Below, piece by piece: positions 14,268 through 21,641 of a DNA stretch of 21,641 nucleotides; position 1 is the stretch's first letter, and the number at the start of each line of letters is the position of its first letter. The DNA comes from Ponticaulis sp. (GTDB lineage: Bacteria > Pseudomonadota > Alphaproteobacteria > Caulobacterales > Hyphomonadaceae). A model generated the notes under the pieces. That model had not been told where the DNA came from. It ran no database searches and saw only the letters and a program-made list of their open reading frames with translations. The position numbers and the translations under genes were made by a program. The stretch covers positions 1-21,641 of the forward strand of contig PABS01000087.1 in the NCBI GenBank assembly GCA_002699325.1, in the 5' to 3' direction.

Positions 14268-15194
14268 ATGCGTCTCGCCTTTATGGGGTCTCCAGAGTTT
14301 GCCGTCCCCTCACTGAAGGCGCTGATTGAGGCGGGTCATGAAATCGCCTGTGTCTATACCCAGCCACCCCGCCCTGCCGGACGCGGCAAAAAGCTGCGCA
14401 ACACGCCGGTACACGACGCAGCGCTCGCTGAGGGGATTGAGGTTCGTCACCCAAAATCACTGAAGCCAGATGAAGAGAAGCAAGCCTTTGCCGCGCTTGA
14501 TCTCGATGCGGCGGTCGTCGTGGCCTACGGACTGATCCTGCCCAGGGCCGTGCTCGACGCGCCAAAACATGGCTGCATCAATATTCACGGCTCCATTCTG
14601 CCACGCTGGCGCGGCGCTGCGCCCATGCAGCGCGCGATTATGGCTGGCGACCAGATGACCGGCGTACAGACCATGCAGATGGAAGCAGGCCTCGATACCG
14701 GTCCTGTCTATATGAGCCGCACCACCCCGATCACAGCAGAAGATACCGCAGGCAGCCTTCATGACCGGCTGGCCGAACTGGGTGCAGAGCTGATTGTCAC
14801 CACCATGGAAGCCATTGGACGTGGCGGCCTCCAGCCCACGCCCCAGAGCGAAGACGGCGTGACCTATGCCAGTAAGCTGAGCTCGGCTGACACACGCATT
14901 GACTGGTCTGAACCTGGTCAGGTGGTCGACTGGCAGATCAGAGGTCTTTCGCCCTTTCCCGGCGCCTGGTTCGAGATCGAGCAGAACGGCGCGCCTGTTC
15001 GCGTGAAGGCCTTAATGTCTGAGTATGTCGAGGCGAGCGGCGAGCCCGGCGCTGTTCTCGATGGTGCCCTGACCATTGCCTGTCAGGACGGCGCGGTGAG
15101 GCTGATACGTGTGCAGAAAGCCGGAAAAAGCCCGGTCAGCGCTGAGGATTTCCTTCGGGGAAATCCTTTGAAACCGGGAGATCACGTGCGTTGA
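14268..15194 (+). CDS. fmt: Methionyl-tRNA formyltransferase
   Basis: A 308-residue enzyme that formylates Met-tRNA(fMet) with 10-formyl-tetrahydrofolate so that translation can initiate. The N-terminal Rossmann-like domain (1-205) carries [12 protein letters not shown] at 5-16, the catalytic block with N105, H107 and the [11 protein letters not shown] loop at 109-119, and D143 in AGLDTGPVY. The C-terminal tRNA-binding barrel covers about 208-305 ([25 protein letters not shown]). Length is standard. Its stop overlaps the TTG start of the following acetyltransferase gene (TTGA), so the two are coupled. Confidence 0.97.
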   Translation: MRLAFMGSPEFAVPSLKALIEAGHEIACVYTQPPRPAGRGKKLRNTPVHDAALAEGIEVRHPKSLKPDEEKQAFAALDLDAAVVVAYGLILPRAVLDAPKHGCINIHGSILPRWRGAAPMQRAIMAGDQMTGVQTMQMEAGLDTGPVYMSRTTPITAEDTAGSLHDRLAELGAELIVTTMEAIGRGGLQPTPQSEDGVTYASKLSSADTRIDWSEPGQVVDWQIRGLSPFPGAWFEIEQNGAPVRVKALMSEYVEASGEPGAVLDGALTIACQDGAVRLIRVQKAGKSPVSAEDFLRGNPLKPGDHVR

Positions 15195-15703
15195 GAAAGA
15201 CAGAACGATATGCCTTCAAGGCGCGTGAGGAAGACCTTGAGACGATAATTGCGCTTCACGACCGGAACTTTGGCCAACCCGATGAAGGCCTCATCGTCCG
15301 GCGACTTCATGAGAATGATGAGAGCCTTCTGTCTGTTGTGGCTCAGCTGGATCATAAGATTGTCGGGCACTGTCAGTTCTTCGACATTGAGACCGGAGCG
15401 CAATCCACCGGGTTTGCGAAATTTGCGGGTCTGGGCCCAATTTCAGTTCTGGAAGACCACCGGAACATCGGGATGGGGTATTATATGATCAGCTATGGTC
15501 TGAGAACACTTAAGCGGCAGGGGTATCAGAAAGTATTTGTCCTCGGGGACCCCGCTTATTATTCGAAGGACGGATTTTCGGTAGACGAAACAGCGGGCAT
15601 GAGCGCCCCCTGGGGTGGACCATATTTTCTTGCGAAACGCCTCAACCCCGGAGGCCCTGAGCTTGCTGAATTAATCTACCCATCTGCCTTCTTCGAGGAC
15701 TGA
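15191..15703 (+). CDS. GNAT-family N-acetyltransferase, YhbS-like
   Basis: A 170-residue GNAT protein. The acetyl-CoA loop appears as [23 protein letters not shown] at about 90-112, preceded by the strand [11 protein letters not shown] and followed by [16 protein letters not shown], a pattern shared with YhbS-type acetyltransferases. The acyl acceptor is unknown. The start is TTG, overlapping the fmt stop by four bases, with GGGAG ten bases before; no ATG or GTG gives a full domain. It is followed three bases later by truA. Its place between fmt and truA might hint at a role in translation or tRNA, but that is only a guess from context. Confidence 0.8.
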   Translation: MRKTERYAFKAREEDLETIIALHDRNFGQPDEGLIVRRLHENDESLLSVVAQLDHKIVGHCQFFDIETGAQSTGFAKFAGLGPISVLEDHRNIGMGYYMISYGLRTLKRQGYQKVFVLGDPAYYSKDGFSVDETAGMSAPWGGPYFLAKRLNPGGPELAELIYPSAFFED

Positions 15704-15706
15704 AGA

Positions 15707-16444
15707 ATGCCGCGCTATAAGCTGACCATCGAATATGACGGGCGCCCATTCTCAGGCTGGCAGAAACAGGCCGACCAGCCGAGCGTGCAAGGCGCGCTGG
15801 AAGAGGCAGCTGCAAAGCTTGATGGCGCATCCGTGATTGTTCAGGGCGCCGGACGAACAGATTCTGGTGTCCATGCAACCGGACAAGTTGCACATCTGGA
15901 CCTGCAAAAGACTATTCCGGCAGAGAAAGTGATGGATGCGCTGAACCATCATCTGAAACCTAATCCAGTGGCCGTGATCGCTTCAGAGGATGTTGACGAG
16001 GAATTTCACGCCCGCTTCTCCGCAAAAGAGCGCCACTATCTCTATCGCATCTCAAATCGCAGGGCGCCGCTGACATTGGACGCAGGCTTTGCCTGGCGTG
16101 TCGGTATGGCGCTGGACCACCAAGCCATGCACGCAGCCGCACAGGCGCTTGTCGGTACTCATGACTTCACGACGTTTCGTGACAGCCAGTGTCAGGCCGA
16201 TTCACCGGTGAAAACGCTTAACGCAATCTCTGTGAACCGGATGGGCGAAGAGGTGCATATCAGGTGCCGCGCCCTCTCCTTCCTGCATCGTCAGGTCCGC
16301 AGCATGGTCGGCTCTCTGGTCGAGGTCGGACGCGGCAAGGAGAATGTATTGTGGGTTGGTAAAATCCTGGAGGCTGCTGACCGCTCAGCCTGCGGGCCCG
16401 TTGCCCCGCCAGATGGCCTGCACCTCACGCGGGTGGACTACTAA
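15707..16444 (+). CDS. truA: tRNA pseudouridine(38-40) synthase
   Basis: A 245-residue enzyme that isomerises uridines 38, 39 and 40 in the anticodon arm of many tRNAs. The catalytic aspartate is D52 in GAGRTDSGVHATGQVAHLD (48-66). The opening YKLTIEYDGRPFSGWQKQ and the late RSMVGSLVEVGRGK segment are characteristic. It is the last gene of the plus-strand def-fmt-GNAT-truA unit and converges with the minus-strand exported-protein gene, only eight bases away, with no clear terminator between them. Confidence 0.97.
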   Translation: MPRYKLTIEYDGRPFSGWQKQADQPSVQGALEEAAAKLDGASVIVQGAGRTDSGVHATGQVAHLDLQKTIPAEKVMDALNHHLKPNPVAVIASEDVDEEFHARFSAKERHYLYRISNRRAPLTLDAGFAWRVGMALDHQAMHAAAQALVGTHDFTTFRDSQCQADSPVKTLNAISVNRMGEEVHIRCRALSFLHRQVRSMVGSLVEVGRGKENVLWVGKILEAADRSACGPVAPPDGLHLTRVDY

Positions 16445-16452
16445 TCCCCCTC

Positions 16453-16977
16453 TCAGGGCGTGGTCGAACAGAGCTCACTGACCGGGACATTCTCGAACTG
16501 AAGGCCGATATGCTCATCCGAAAGAGATGTCGCATCTGCCAAATCGACCACAGCAGAAAACGCATGGATGATGTGCGGCGTATCCTCACCGCGCTTTTCG
16601 ACGAGCACATGTGATAGAGGGCCAGAAATCTGGGTGCCGGCAGACCGGCCGAAGGTCACGGCCAGTCCATCGCGGCTGCATGTGAAGACAGTTTCCGGAT
16701 CAAATTCTGGGATTTTGATGGTTTCGCCAATATAGACACCAAGCGCTTCACGCTCTCCAGATGCGCCCTCTTCGGGCTGCATGAACTGGTAGATGCGGAA
16801 ATCCTTGAAGGAGTAGGCCTCCTTTACCCAGTCGGCCGGAAACTCGGCACAGAATCCGGAATTGCAGTATTCCGTCATCGGAATCTGCTCTTCGGCGGCG
16901 CTGGACGACGCACTTACAAATACTGTGAAGAGTGAAAACAAACTCAGTGTTTTCACGATTTCACCTGAAAAGCGCAT
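16453..16977 (-). CDS. Exported protein of unknown function
   Basis: A 174-residue protein I do not recognise. It has a signal peptide (about 1-28, MRFSGEIVKTLSLFSLFTVFVSASSSA, then AEE). The mature part has four cysteines (YCNSGFC near the start, one in FTCSRD, one five residues from the end), suggesting two disulfides in the periplasm. Otherwise it is a mixed strand-rich sequence with FPADWVKEAYSFKDFRIYQFM, a pattern common in small secreted domains. I take the ATG, with GGGAG about 11 bases upstream, rather than the TTG six codons before. It follows dapE after 39 bases and is probably the last cistron of the argB-dapE operon. Confidence 0.7.
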   Translation of the reverse strand: MRFSGEIVKTLSLFSLFTVFVSASSSAAEEQIPMTEYCNSGFCAEFPADWVKEAYSFKDFRIYQFMQPEEGASGEREALGVYIGETIKIPEFDPETVFTCSRDGLAVTFGRSAGTQISGPLSHVLVEKRGEDTPHIIHAFSAVVDLADATSLSDEHIGLQFENVPVSELCSTTP

Positions 16978-17016
16978 GCGCCAGACAACTCCCAAGAGAA
17001 TTACTGAAGCGCTTTT

Positions 17017-18168
17017 CTAGGATTGAGCGAAATAGCGCCTCAATACACCTGTATAAATATCTGCCAAATCTTCGAGTTCGGCAAGTTCCGTGAATTCATC
17101 TACCTTGTGGGCGGTGTCATTTTTAAGGCCAAGTTCCGCGACCGGGCAGAAGTCCTTGATGAAGCGGGCATCTGACGTGCCGCCGCCCGTCGTGAGTGCA
17201 GCATTGGTTCCCGTCACCTCTTTGACGGATGCCTGAAGCATGTCCGTCAATGGGCCGGGCTCTGTATAGAAGGCTTCACCAGTTGTTTTCAGATCGAGCG
17301 CAATGTGCTGGCAGTCCGGATCAATCGCGAGCGCAAACTTCGCGATCTCGTTTTCTAGCTGAGCACCCGTATGATGGGTGTTGAAGCGGATATTGAATTT
17401 GGCCTCCGCACGTGCCGGAATGACATTGTGCGCATGATTGCCAACATCGAGGCTCGTGACTTCCAGATTGGAAGGCTGAAAGCCCGGTGCGCCATCATCC
17501 AGATGCCAATCTGTGAGTTTTGACAGGAAGGAGAGCAGAATCGGAACCGGATTCTTCGCCTTGTCCGGATAAGCGACATGGCCTTGTTTGCCTGTCACGA
17601 CGACCTTGCCATTCAGGCTCCCGCGCCGGCCATTTTTGATGACGTCTCCCAGGCTGGTCTCAGAGGTCGGCTCCCCGACAAGACAATGAGAGATCGTCTC
17701 GCCATCGGCTTCAATCGCCTTGAGGAGCTTCTTGGTGCCGTTAACGGCAGGGCCTTCTTCATCGCCCGTGATGAGAAAGGAGATCGAGCCTCTGAGCTGA
17801 TCTTTTTCTTCCAACAAACGCGCAACTGCTGTCACGAAAGCCGCAATCTGACTTTTCATATCGACCGCACCGCGCGCGATCAGTTTGCCGTCCTTGGTTT
17901 CTGCCGCAAACGGATCAACGCTCCAAGCAGCAGCATCGCCCACGGGAACGACGTCCGTATGACCCGCAAAGCAAAAATTCGGCGCCTCAGAACCCAGACG
18001 GGCATAGAGATTATCCACATCCTCGAAAGGATAGCGTTTGCAACGGAAGCCCAGCCCTTCCAGGGCATGCTGAAGGACGCCGAGCGCGCCCTCATCCGCT
18101 GGCGTCACCGACGGGCAGCGGATCAGCGCCTGCGCTAGCGGGAGCGGGCTGGTGACAAGATCAGTCAC
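17017..18168 (-). CDS. dapE: Succinyl-diaminopimelate desuccinylase
   Basis: A 383-residue M20-family zinc hydrolase that releases L,L-diaminopimelate from its N-succinyl form in lysine and cell-wall synthesis. Metal ligands and catalytic residues are visible: H70 and D72 in [10 protein letters not shown]103 in GAVDMKSQ, E137/E138 in [12 protein letters not shown], and the late [11 protein letters not shown] segment. I set the start at the GTG (GTGACTGATC) whose first bases overlap the dapD stop by eight bases; the longer frame would add 47 residues buried in dapD. The substrate comes from DapD by way of the aminotransferase, which is not in the window. Confidence 0.93.
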   Translation of the reverse strand: MTDLVTSPLPLAQALIRCPSVTPADEGALGVLQHALEGLGFRCKRYPFEDVDNLYARLGSEAPNFCFAGHTDVVPVGDAAAWSVDPFAAETKDGKLIARGAVDMKSQIAAFVTAVARLLEEKDQLRGSISFLITGDEEGPAVNGTKKLLKAIEADGETISHCLVGEPTSETSLGDVIKNGRRGSLNGKVVVTGKQGHVAYPDKAKNPVPILLSFLSKLTDWHLDDGAPGFQPSNLEVTSLDVGNHAHNVIPARAEAKFNIRFNTHHTGAQLENEIAKFALAIDPDCQHIALDLKTTGEAFYTEPGPLTDMLQASVKEVTGTNAALTTGGGTSDARFIKDFCPVAELGLKNDTAHKVDEFTELAELEDLADIYTGVLRRYFAQS

Positions 18169-18991
18169 GCAGAAGCTCGTTGATTGAAGTTTTCGACCGC
18201 GTGCGCTCATCCACCGTTTTGACGATGACCGCACAGGCCAGAGACGGGCCACCTTTCGGGTCCGGCAGGGTACCAGGTACGACAACCGAATAGGCCGGCA
18301 CCTCACCATAATAGATCTCGCCAGTAGCGCGGTTCACGATCTTGGTGGACTGGCCGAGGAAGACACCCATGGAAAGAACGGAGCCTTCGCGAACGATGAC
18401 GCCCTCAGCGACTTCAGAGCGTGCGCCAATGAAGCAATTGTCTTCAATGATGACCGGAGCAGCCTGGAGCGGCTCCAGAACGCCCCCAATACCTGCGCCG
18501 CCGGAGATATGGACATTCTTGCCAATCTGGGCACATGAGCCAACGGTGGCCCATGTGTCGACCATCGTACCGGAATCCACATAGGCGCCGATATTCACGT
18601 AAGACGGCATCAGAACCGTACCAGGCGCAATGTAAGAGCCGCGACGAACCGCACATGGCGGCACAGCGCGGAAGCCAGCCTTTGTGAAGTCCTCAGCTTG
18701 CCAGCCTTCAAATTTGGAGGGGACTTTATCCCACCAGGCGCCTGAATTGACCGAGCCAGACTGCAGTTCATTCGGGTTTAGGCGGAAGCCAAGCAGTACG
18801 GCCTTCTTCAGCCATTCATTGACGATCCAATTGCCATCGGGACCGGGCTCAGCCACGCGGGCCTCACCGCTATCCAGGAGACCAATAGCGCGCTCTACAG
18901 CTTCGCGGACATCACCCTTTGTCTCCGGCGTGACCGAGGCACGGTCTTCGAAGGCGGCATCAAGTGTGGCGGCGAGATCGGTAAAAGACAT
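18161..18991 (-). CDS. dapD: Tetrahydrodipicolinate N-succinyltransferase
   Basis: A 276-residue left-handed beta-helix acyltransferase that succinylates tetrahydrodipicolinate, the entry to the succinylase branch of lysine/diaminopimelate synthesis. The hexapeptide-repeat coil spans about 105-235 (for example [41 protein letters not shown], given here as the region 117-160). An N-terminal helical domain (1-100) and a closing segment complete it. Length matches the family. The ATG has AGGA nine bases before it and begins 22 bases after the HAD gene. It is coupled to dapE by an eight-base overlap. Confidence 0.96.
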   Translation of the reverse strand: MSFTDLAATLDAAFEDRASVTPETKGDVREAVERAIGLLDSGEARVAEPGPDGNWIVNEWLKKAVLLGFRLNPNELQSGSVNSGAWWDKVPSKFEGWQAEDFTKAGFRAVPPCAVRRGSYIAPGTVLMPSYVNIGAYVDSGTMVDTWATVGSCAQIGKNVHISGGAGIGGVLEPLQAAPVIIEDNCFIGARSEVAEGVIVREGSVLSMGVFLGQSTKIVNRATGEIYYGEVPAYSVVVPGTLPDPKGGPSLACAVIVKTVDERTRSKTSINELLRD

Positions 18992-19013
18992 AGAGGTACT
19001 TCCTGAACGCTAT

Positions 19014-19721
19014 TTATCTGGTTTCGGGCCCTGACTTACGAGCTGTAGACAGAAATGTCGTCAGGCAATCGGTCAAAAAATGGATATGAGCATCAGATTC
19101 TTGGTGCTGACCGGGACGCGCGCCCTCGGGTTCATGGCTCCAGTCCTTGGCGGAATGGACGAGAACCGTGGTGTAGCCGAGATCATGTGCGGTTTTGAGA
19201 TTGCGTGACAGATCCTCGAACATCACCGCTTTTTTCGGCGCGATGTCGAATTTTTCGTGCAGCTTGTCGAAGGCCGAGCGGCGCGGCTTCGGCTCATAGC
19301 CTGCATCTTCAATTCCGAAATAACCATCAAACAGGCCCGTCAGGCCCAGCTTTCCCACCACGCGATCTGCATGGGCTTTGGTGCCGTTGGTGAACACGTA
19401 TTTCCGCCCCGGCAGCTCGGAGACGGCAGCGTGCAGGTTTTCAAGAACGGGAATGGGCGTCAGATCAAGGTCGTGCACATATTCCAGAAACCGACCCGGA
19501 TCCATGTCGTGCACAGACATGAGACCATTCAGCGTTGTGCCATGCTCGGCATAATATTGTTTCTGGATCCGCCGGGCGTCAGTTTCTGACAAAGAGAGGA
19601 AATCCGAGACAAACCGCGTCATCCGAACGTCTATCTGGTCAAACAGATTGCATTCGGCTGGGTAGAGCGTGTTGTCGAGGTCGAACACCCATTGATCGAC
19701 GTGGGTGAGATCAGCGCTCAT
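19014..19721 (-). CDS. HAD-family pyrimidine 5'-nucleotidase
   Basis: A 235-residue HAD phosphatase of the SDT1/pyrimidine 5'-nucleotidase type. Motif I is FDLDNTLYP at 13-21 (nucleophile D14, acid D16), motif II is VFTNGT near 109-114, the lysine of motif III is in EPKPRR, and motif IV is MFEDLSRN. The helical cap after motif I (FDQIDVRMTRFVSDFL) is typical. It probably dephosphorylates UMP/CMP or similar metabolites. Its ATG overlaps the stop of the DUF1036 gene by four bases. A HAD gene of this type between argB and dapD is common in Alphaproteobacteria as I recall it. Confidence 0.88.
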   Translation of the reverse strand: MSADLTHVDQWVFDLDNTLYPAECNLFDQIDVRMTRFVSDFLSLSETDARRIQKQYYAEHGTTLNGLMSVHDMDPGRFLEYVHDLDLTPIPVLENLHAAVSELPGRKYVFTNGTKAHADRVVGKLGLTGLFDGYFGIEDAGYEPKPRRSAFDKLHEKFDIAPKKAVMFEDLSRNLKTAHDLGYTTVLVHSAKDWSHEPEGARPGQHQESDAHIHFLTDCLTTFLSTARKSGPETR

Positions 19722-20776
19722 GAACCGTCGCTTTTTTCTTCTGGTCGGAAATCGCGCTCAAAGAACTCGACCACGAGCCGTCCATCTTCAGGAATTGCTG
19801 TCTGCTTGAACACGGCTTCATCGTAGAAAGCTTCTTTGCACTTGTCTTTGCCGAGAATGGCGAACTGGGACGGTGAATGACAGAAAGTGTCACCCTTTGT
19901 CGTCTTGAGATAGCGCGTGCCGGTGTCAGTTTCCATTTCAGCATACACATAATGTTCTGCGGCAATCAGCGCCTGATCAATGACGCGCTCACAACTCCCG
20001 GCCTCCAAACGCCACCAGCCGCGGCTTTCCCATCCCTCACCGCGACGTCTCCCGATCGCCGCCCAGAGACGCTCGTCCGTCCGATTGCAGATACTGAGAC
20101 CGATATTACGTGAACGCTCGATGGCGACCTGCTCGAGATAGTCAATCAGCTCAGCATCGGTGGTCTCGGATGACAGCTTTTGCGCGCTCAGAAAATCTCG
20201 GATCGCGCCGCGTGTCCGGCGACCAATATACCCATCAATGGATCCGGACTCGACACCCGCATCGTCCAGCAAACGCTGAATGCCGGCAGACTGAGCCCGT
20301 TCACGCGTCCATTTCTGAGTTTCCTTGAGCGTGGTCGACCAGCTGGTGCTCGATTCGATCAGAACTGGCTGAAACTTGCGCGTCTCGAGCCCCATGGCGG
20401 TGCAGTTTGGCAGGCTCTCCAGAGAGAAGGCGCCCTGAGAATCGACACAAAAGGGATAGTCTCCCACCCAGGATCGCATGCCGCCGCGATGGGCGCGCGA
20501 TGTCCGGCCATAAAGATAGTAGATGTCACCCGAACGCAGCGGCGCTTCGACAACAGTGCGGCACTCGCCTGGGCGGATGCGGGTCCAGCCTTCAATCACG
20601 TGGGTGTTGGCGAGCGGACGCCCCGTCGCAAGTTCAACAATACGGCTGGTTTCGTTGCAGACCGACCATCCCTCGCCAGATTGCGCTGCTGCTGGCGCTG
20701 AGGCCAGCAACACTGTGCCAAGCGCACCCAATAGCGCGAAGACGTGTCTAGTCTGAAATAAGCGTTCCAGCGCCAT
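19718..20776 (-). CDS. Secreted protein with two DUF1036 domains and a peptidoglycan-binding-like segment
   Basis: A 352-residue exported protein. Signal peptide 1-31 ends in ASAPAAA. Residues 34-130 form a first DUF1036-like unit (VCNETS..., [17 protein letters not shown]..., NC). Residues 160-220 resemble a PG_binding_1 helical domain ([28 protein letters not shown]). Residues 224-325 form a second DUF1036 unit ([25 protein letters not shown]). The cysteine pattern repeats in both units, so each may be disulfide-bonded. Single-domain DUF1036 proteins are typical of Alphaproteobacteria and have no known function. The start is an ATG lying inside the end of argB (29-base overlap). Cell-wall attachment is inference. 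Confidence 0.82.
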   Translation of the reverse strand: MALERLFQTRHVFALLGALGTVLLASAPAAAQSGEGWSVCNETSRIVELATGRPLANTHVIEGWTRIRPGECRTVVEAPLRSGDIYYLYGRTSRAHRGGMRSWVGDYPFCVDSQGAFSLESLPNCTAMGLETRKFQPVLIESSTSWSTTLKETQKWTRERAQSAGIQRLLDDAGVESGSIDGYIGRRTRGAIRDFLSAQKLSSETTDAELIDYLEQVAIERSRNIGLSICNRTDERLWAAIGRRRGEGWESRGWWRLEAGSCERVIDQALIAAEHYVYAEMETDTGTRYLKTTKGDTFCHSPSQFAILGKDKCKEAFYDEAVFKQTAIPEDGRLVVEFFERDFRPEEKSDGS

Positions 20777-21641
20777 GATCAGTAAACAGCTCCACGAGAA
20801 GTGCGTTTGGCTTGCGCCCATCGAGAATGACAGTGGCTTCCACCCCGCCCCTGACAGCATCGGCTGCAGTTTCGAGTTTCGGAATCATACCACCTTTTGC
20901 TGTACCATTGGCAACAAGTTCAGGCACCTTGTCAGCTTTGAGGCTGCGGATCAGCTCACCTGCCTGATCGAGCACACCTGCGACATCCGTCATCAGGAGC
21001 AGACGCTTGGCGTTCAGCGCCTGCGCAATAGCGCCTGCGGCCGTATCGGCATTGATGTTATAGCTCTGACTATCCGGCCCGACGCCCAGCGGCGCGATAA
21101 CCGGAATAAAGCCTTCGCTGGCATTGGTGAGTGCAGTGATGACATCCGGATTGACGCTTTCGGGTTCACCGACAAAGCCAAGATCGATAACCCGTTCGAT
21201 TTCCGACGACGGGTCGCGAACGGTGCGCGAAAGCTTTCGCGCGCGTATGAGCCCGGCATCAGCGCCAGACAGGCCCACGCCCTTACCGCCAGCCAGATTG
21301 ATGGACCGGACGATTTCAGTGTTGATGGAGCCGGCCAGAACCATTTCAACAACAGACAGAGTCTTGTCGTCTGTCACACGCTGGCCATCCTCGAAGGCGG
21401 ACTCAATACCAAGCTTTTTCAGCATGCCGCCGATTTGCGGGCCGCCACCATGAACCACCACAGGGTTCATGCCGAGCTGTTTCAGCAACACGACATCACG
21501 TGCAAAGCTTCTGGAGAGTTCCGGATCCACCATGGCATGGCCGCCATATTTGATGACCACAGTCTTGCGGTGATAGCGCTGAATGAAAGGCAGCGCTTCG
21601 GACAGCGTCTTCGCAGACTGAAAACCGGGATCTGTTTCTAT
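20748..21641 (-). CDS. argB: N-acetylglutamate kinase, 5' end beyond the window
   Basis: 297 codons are present and the frame stays open at the window edge, so only the first few residues are missing. The enzyme phosphorylates N-acetylglutamate in arginine synthesis. Visible motifs are [10 protein letters not shown] (phosphate loop lysine), [32 protein letters not shown], the [18 protein letters not shown] segment and [10 protein letters not shown] near the C-terminus. The N-terminal helix before the first strand ([21 protein letters not shown]) is the kind found in arginine-inhibited hexameric forms, suggesting feedback control by arginine. It leads the argB-DUF1036-HAD-dapD-dapE run as seen here. 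Confidence 0.95.
   Translation of the reverse strand: METDPGFQSAKTLSEALPFIQRYHRKTVVIKYGGHAMVDPELSRSFARDVVLLKQLGMNPVVVHGGGPQIGGMLKKLGIESAFEDGQRVTDDKTLSVVEMVLAGSINTEIVRSINLAGGKGVGLSGADAGLIRARKLSRTVRDPSSEIERVIDLGFVGEPESVNPDVITALTNASEGFIPVIAPLGVGPDSQSYNINADTAAGAIAQALNAKRLLLMTDVAGVLDQAGELIRSLKADKVPELVANGTAKGGMIPKLETAADAVRGGVEATVILDGRKPNALLVELFTDHGAGTLISD

Noticed and set aside
18169..18309. 47-residue N-terminal extension of DapE
   Set aside because: It lies within dapD in another frame and precedes the conserved start [13 protein letters not shown]; the GTG at 18168 gives normal length.

Overview
The window is ordinary-looking bacterial chromosome, densely coded, roughly 55-58% GC by eye. It most likely comes from an alphaproteobacterium, plausibly Caulobacterales/Hyphomonadaceae. 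The pointers are an NrnC-type nanoRNase, the nrnC-lptC-lptA-lptB-rpoN-hpf-ptsN order, a long-form HPF, DUF1036, and adjacent def/fmt/truA and dapE/dapD blocks. The lineage is inferred from gene order and family membership, not from a marker gene. I see no tRNA, rRNA, CRISPR array, insertion sequence or prophage.

Region 1 (1-438): ihfB lies on the plus strand behind a very strong 14-bp hairpin. It ends at a bidirectional terminator shared with the convergent signalling operon.

Region 2 (439-5063, minus): a three-gene two-component operon. It encodes a 992-aa polytopic PAS-PAS sensor kinase, a 274-aa shortened and degenerate copy of that kinase's catalytic half, and a 268-aa response regulator. 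The shortened copy keeps the phospho-histidine helix but loses the ATP-binding boxes. The regulator has no DNA-binding domain; its C-terminal half looks like a second, dead receiver fold. This is the most unusual system in the window.

Region 3 (5223-10809, minus): nrnC, lptC, lptA, lptB, rpoN (sigma-54), hpf and ptsN. These cover short-RNA turnover, LPS transport to the outer membrane, sigma-54, ribosome hibernation and the nitrogen PTS. Coupled starts show that lptC-lptA and lptB-rpoN are translated together; lptB and rpoN start at GTG codons upstream of which lie ideal Shine-Dalgarno sites.

Region 4 (10872-11995, minus): a PPP-family phosphatase and, upstream of it, a tiny DUF2256 zinc-ribbon gene. 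That gene is interrupted by an in-frame TAG exactly where the family has tryptophan.

Region 5 (11996-16444, plus): rmuC, def, an unlisted 58-codon membrane microprotein gene, fmt, a GNAT acetyltransferase gene and truA. Together they cover N-terminal methionine formylation and deformylation, plus tRNA modification.

Region 6 (16453-21641, minus): argB (5' end beyond the window), a duplicated-DUF1036 secreted protein, a HAD pyrimidine nucleotidase, dapD, dapE and a small exported protein. The genes overlap or nearly touch, as one arginine/lysine-biosynthesis operon.
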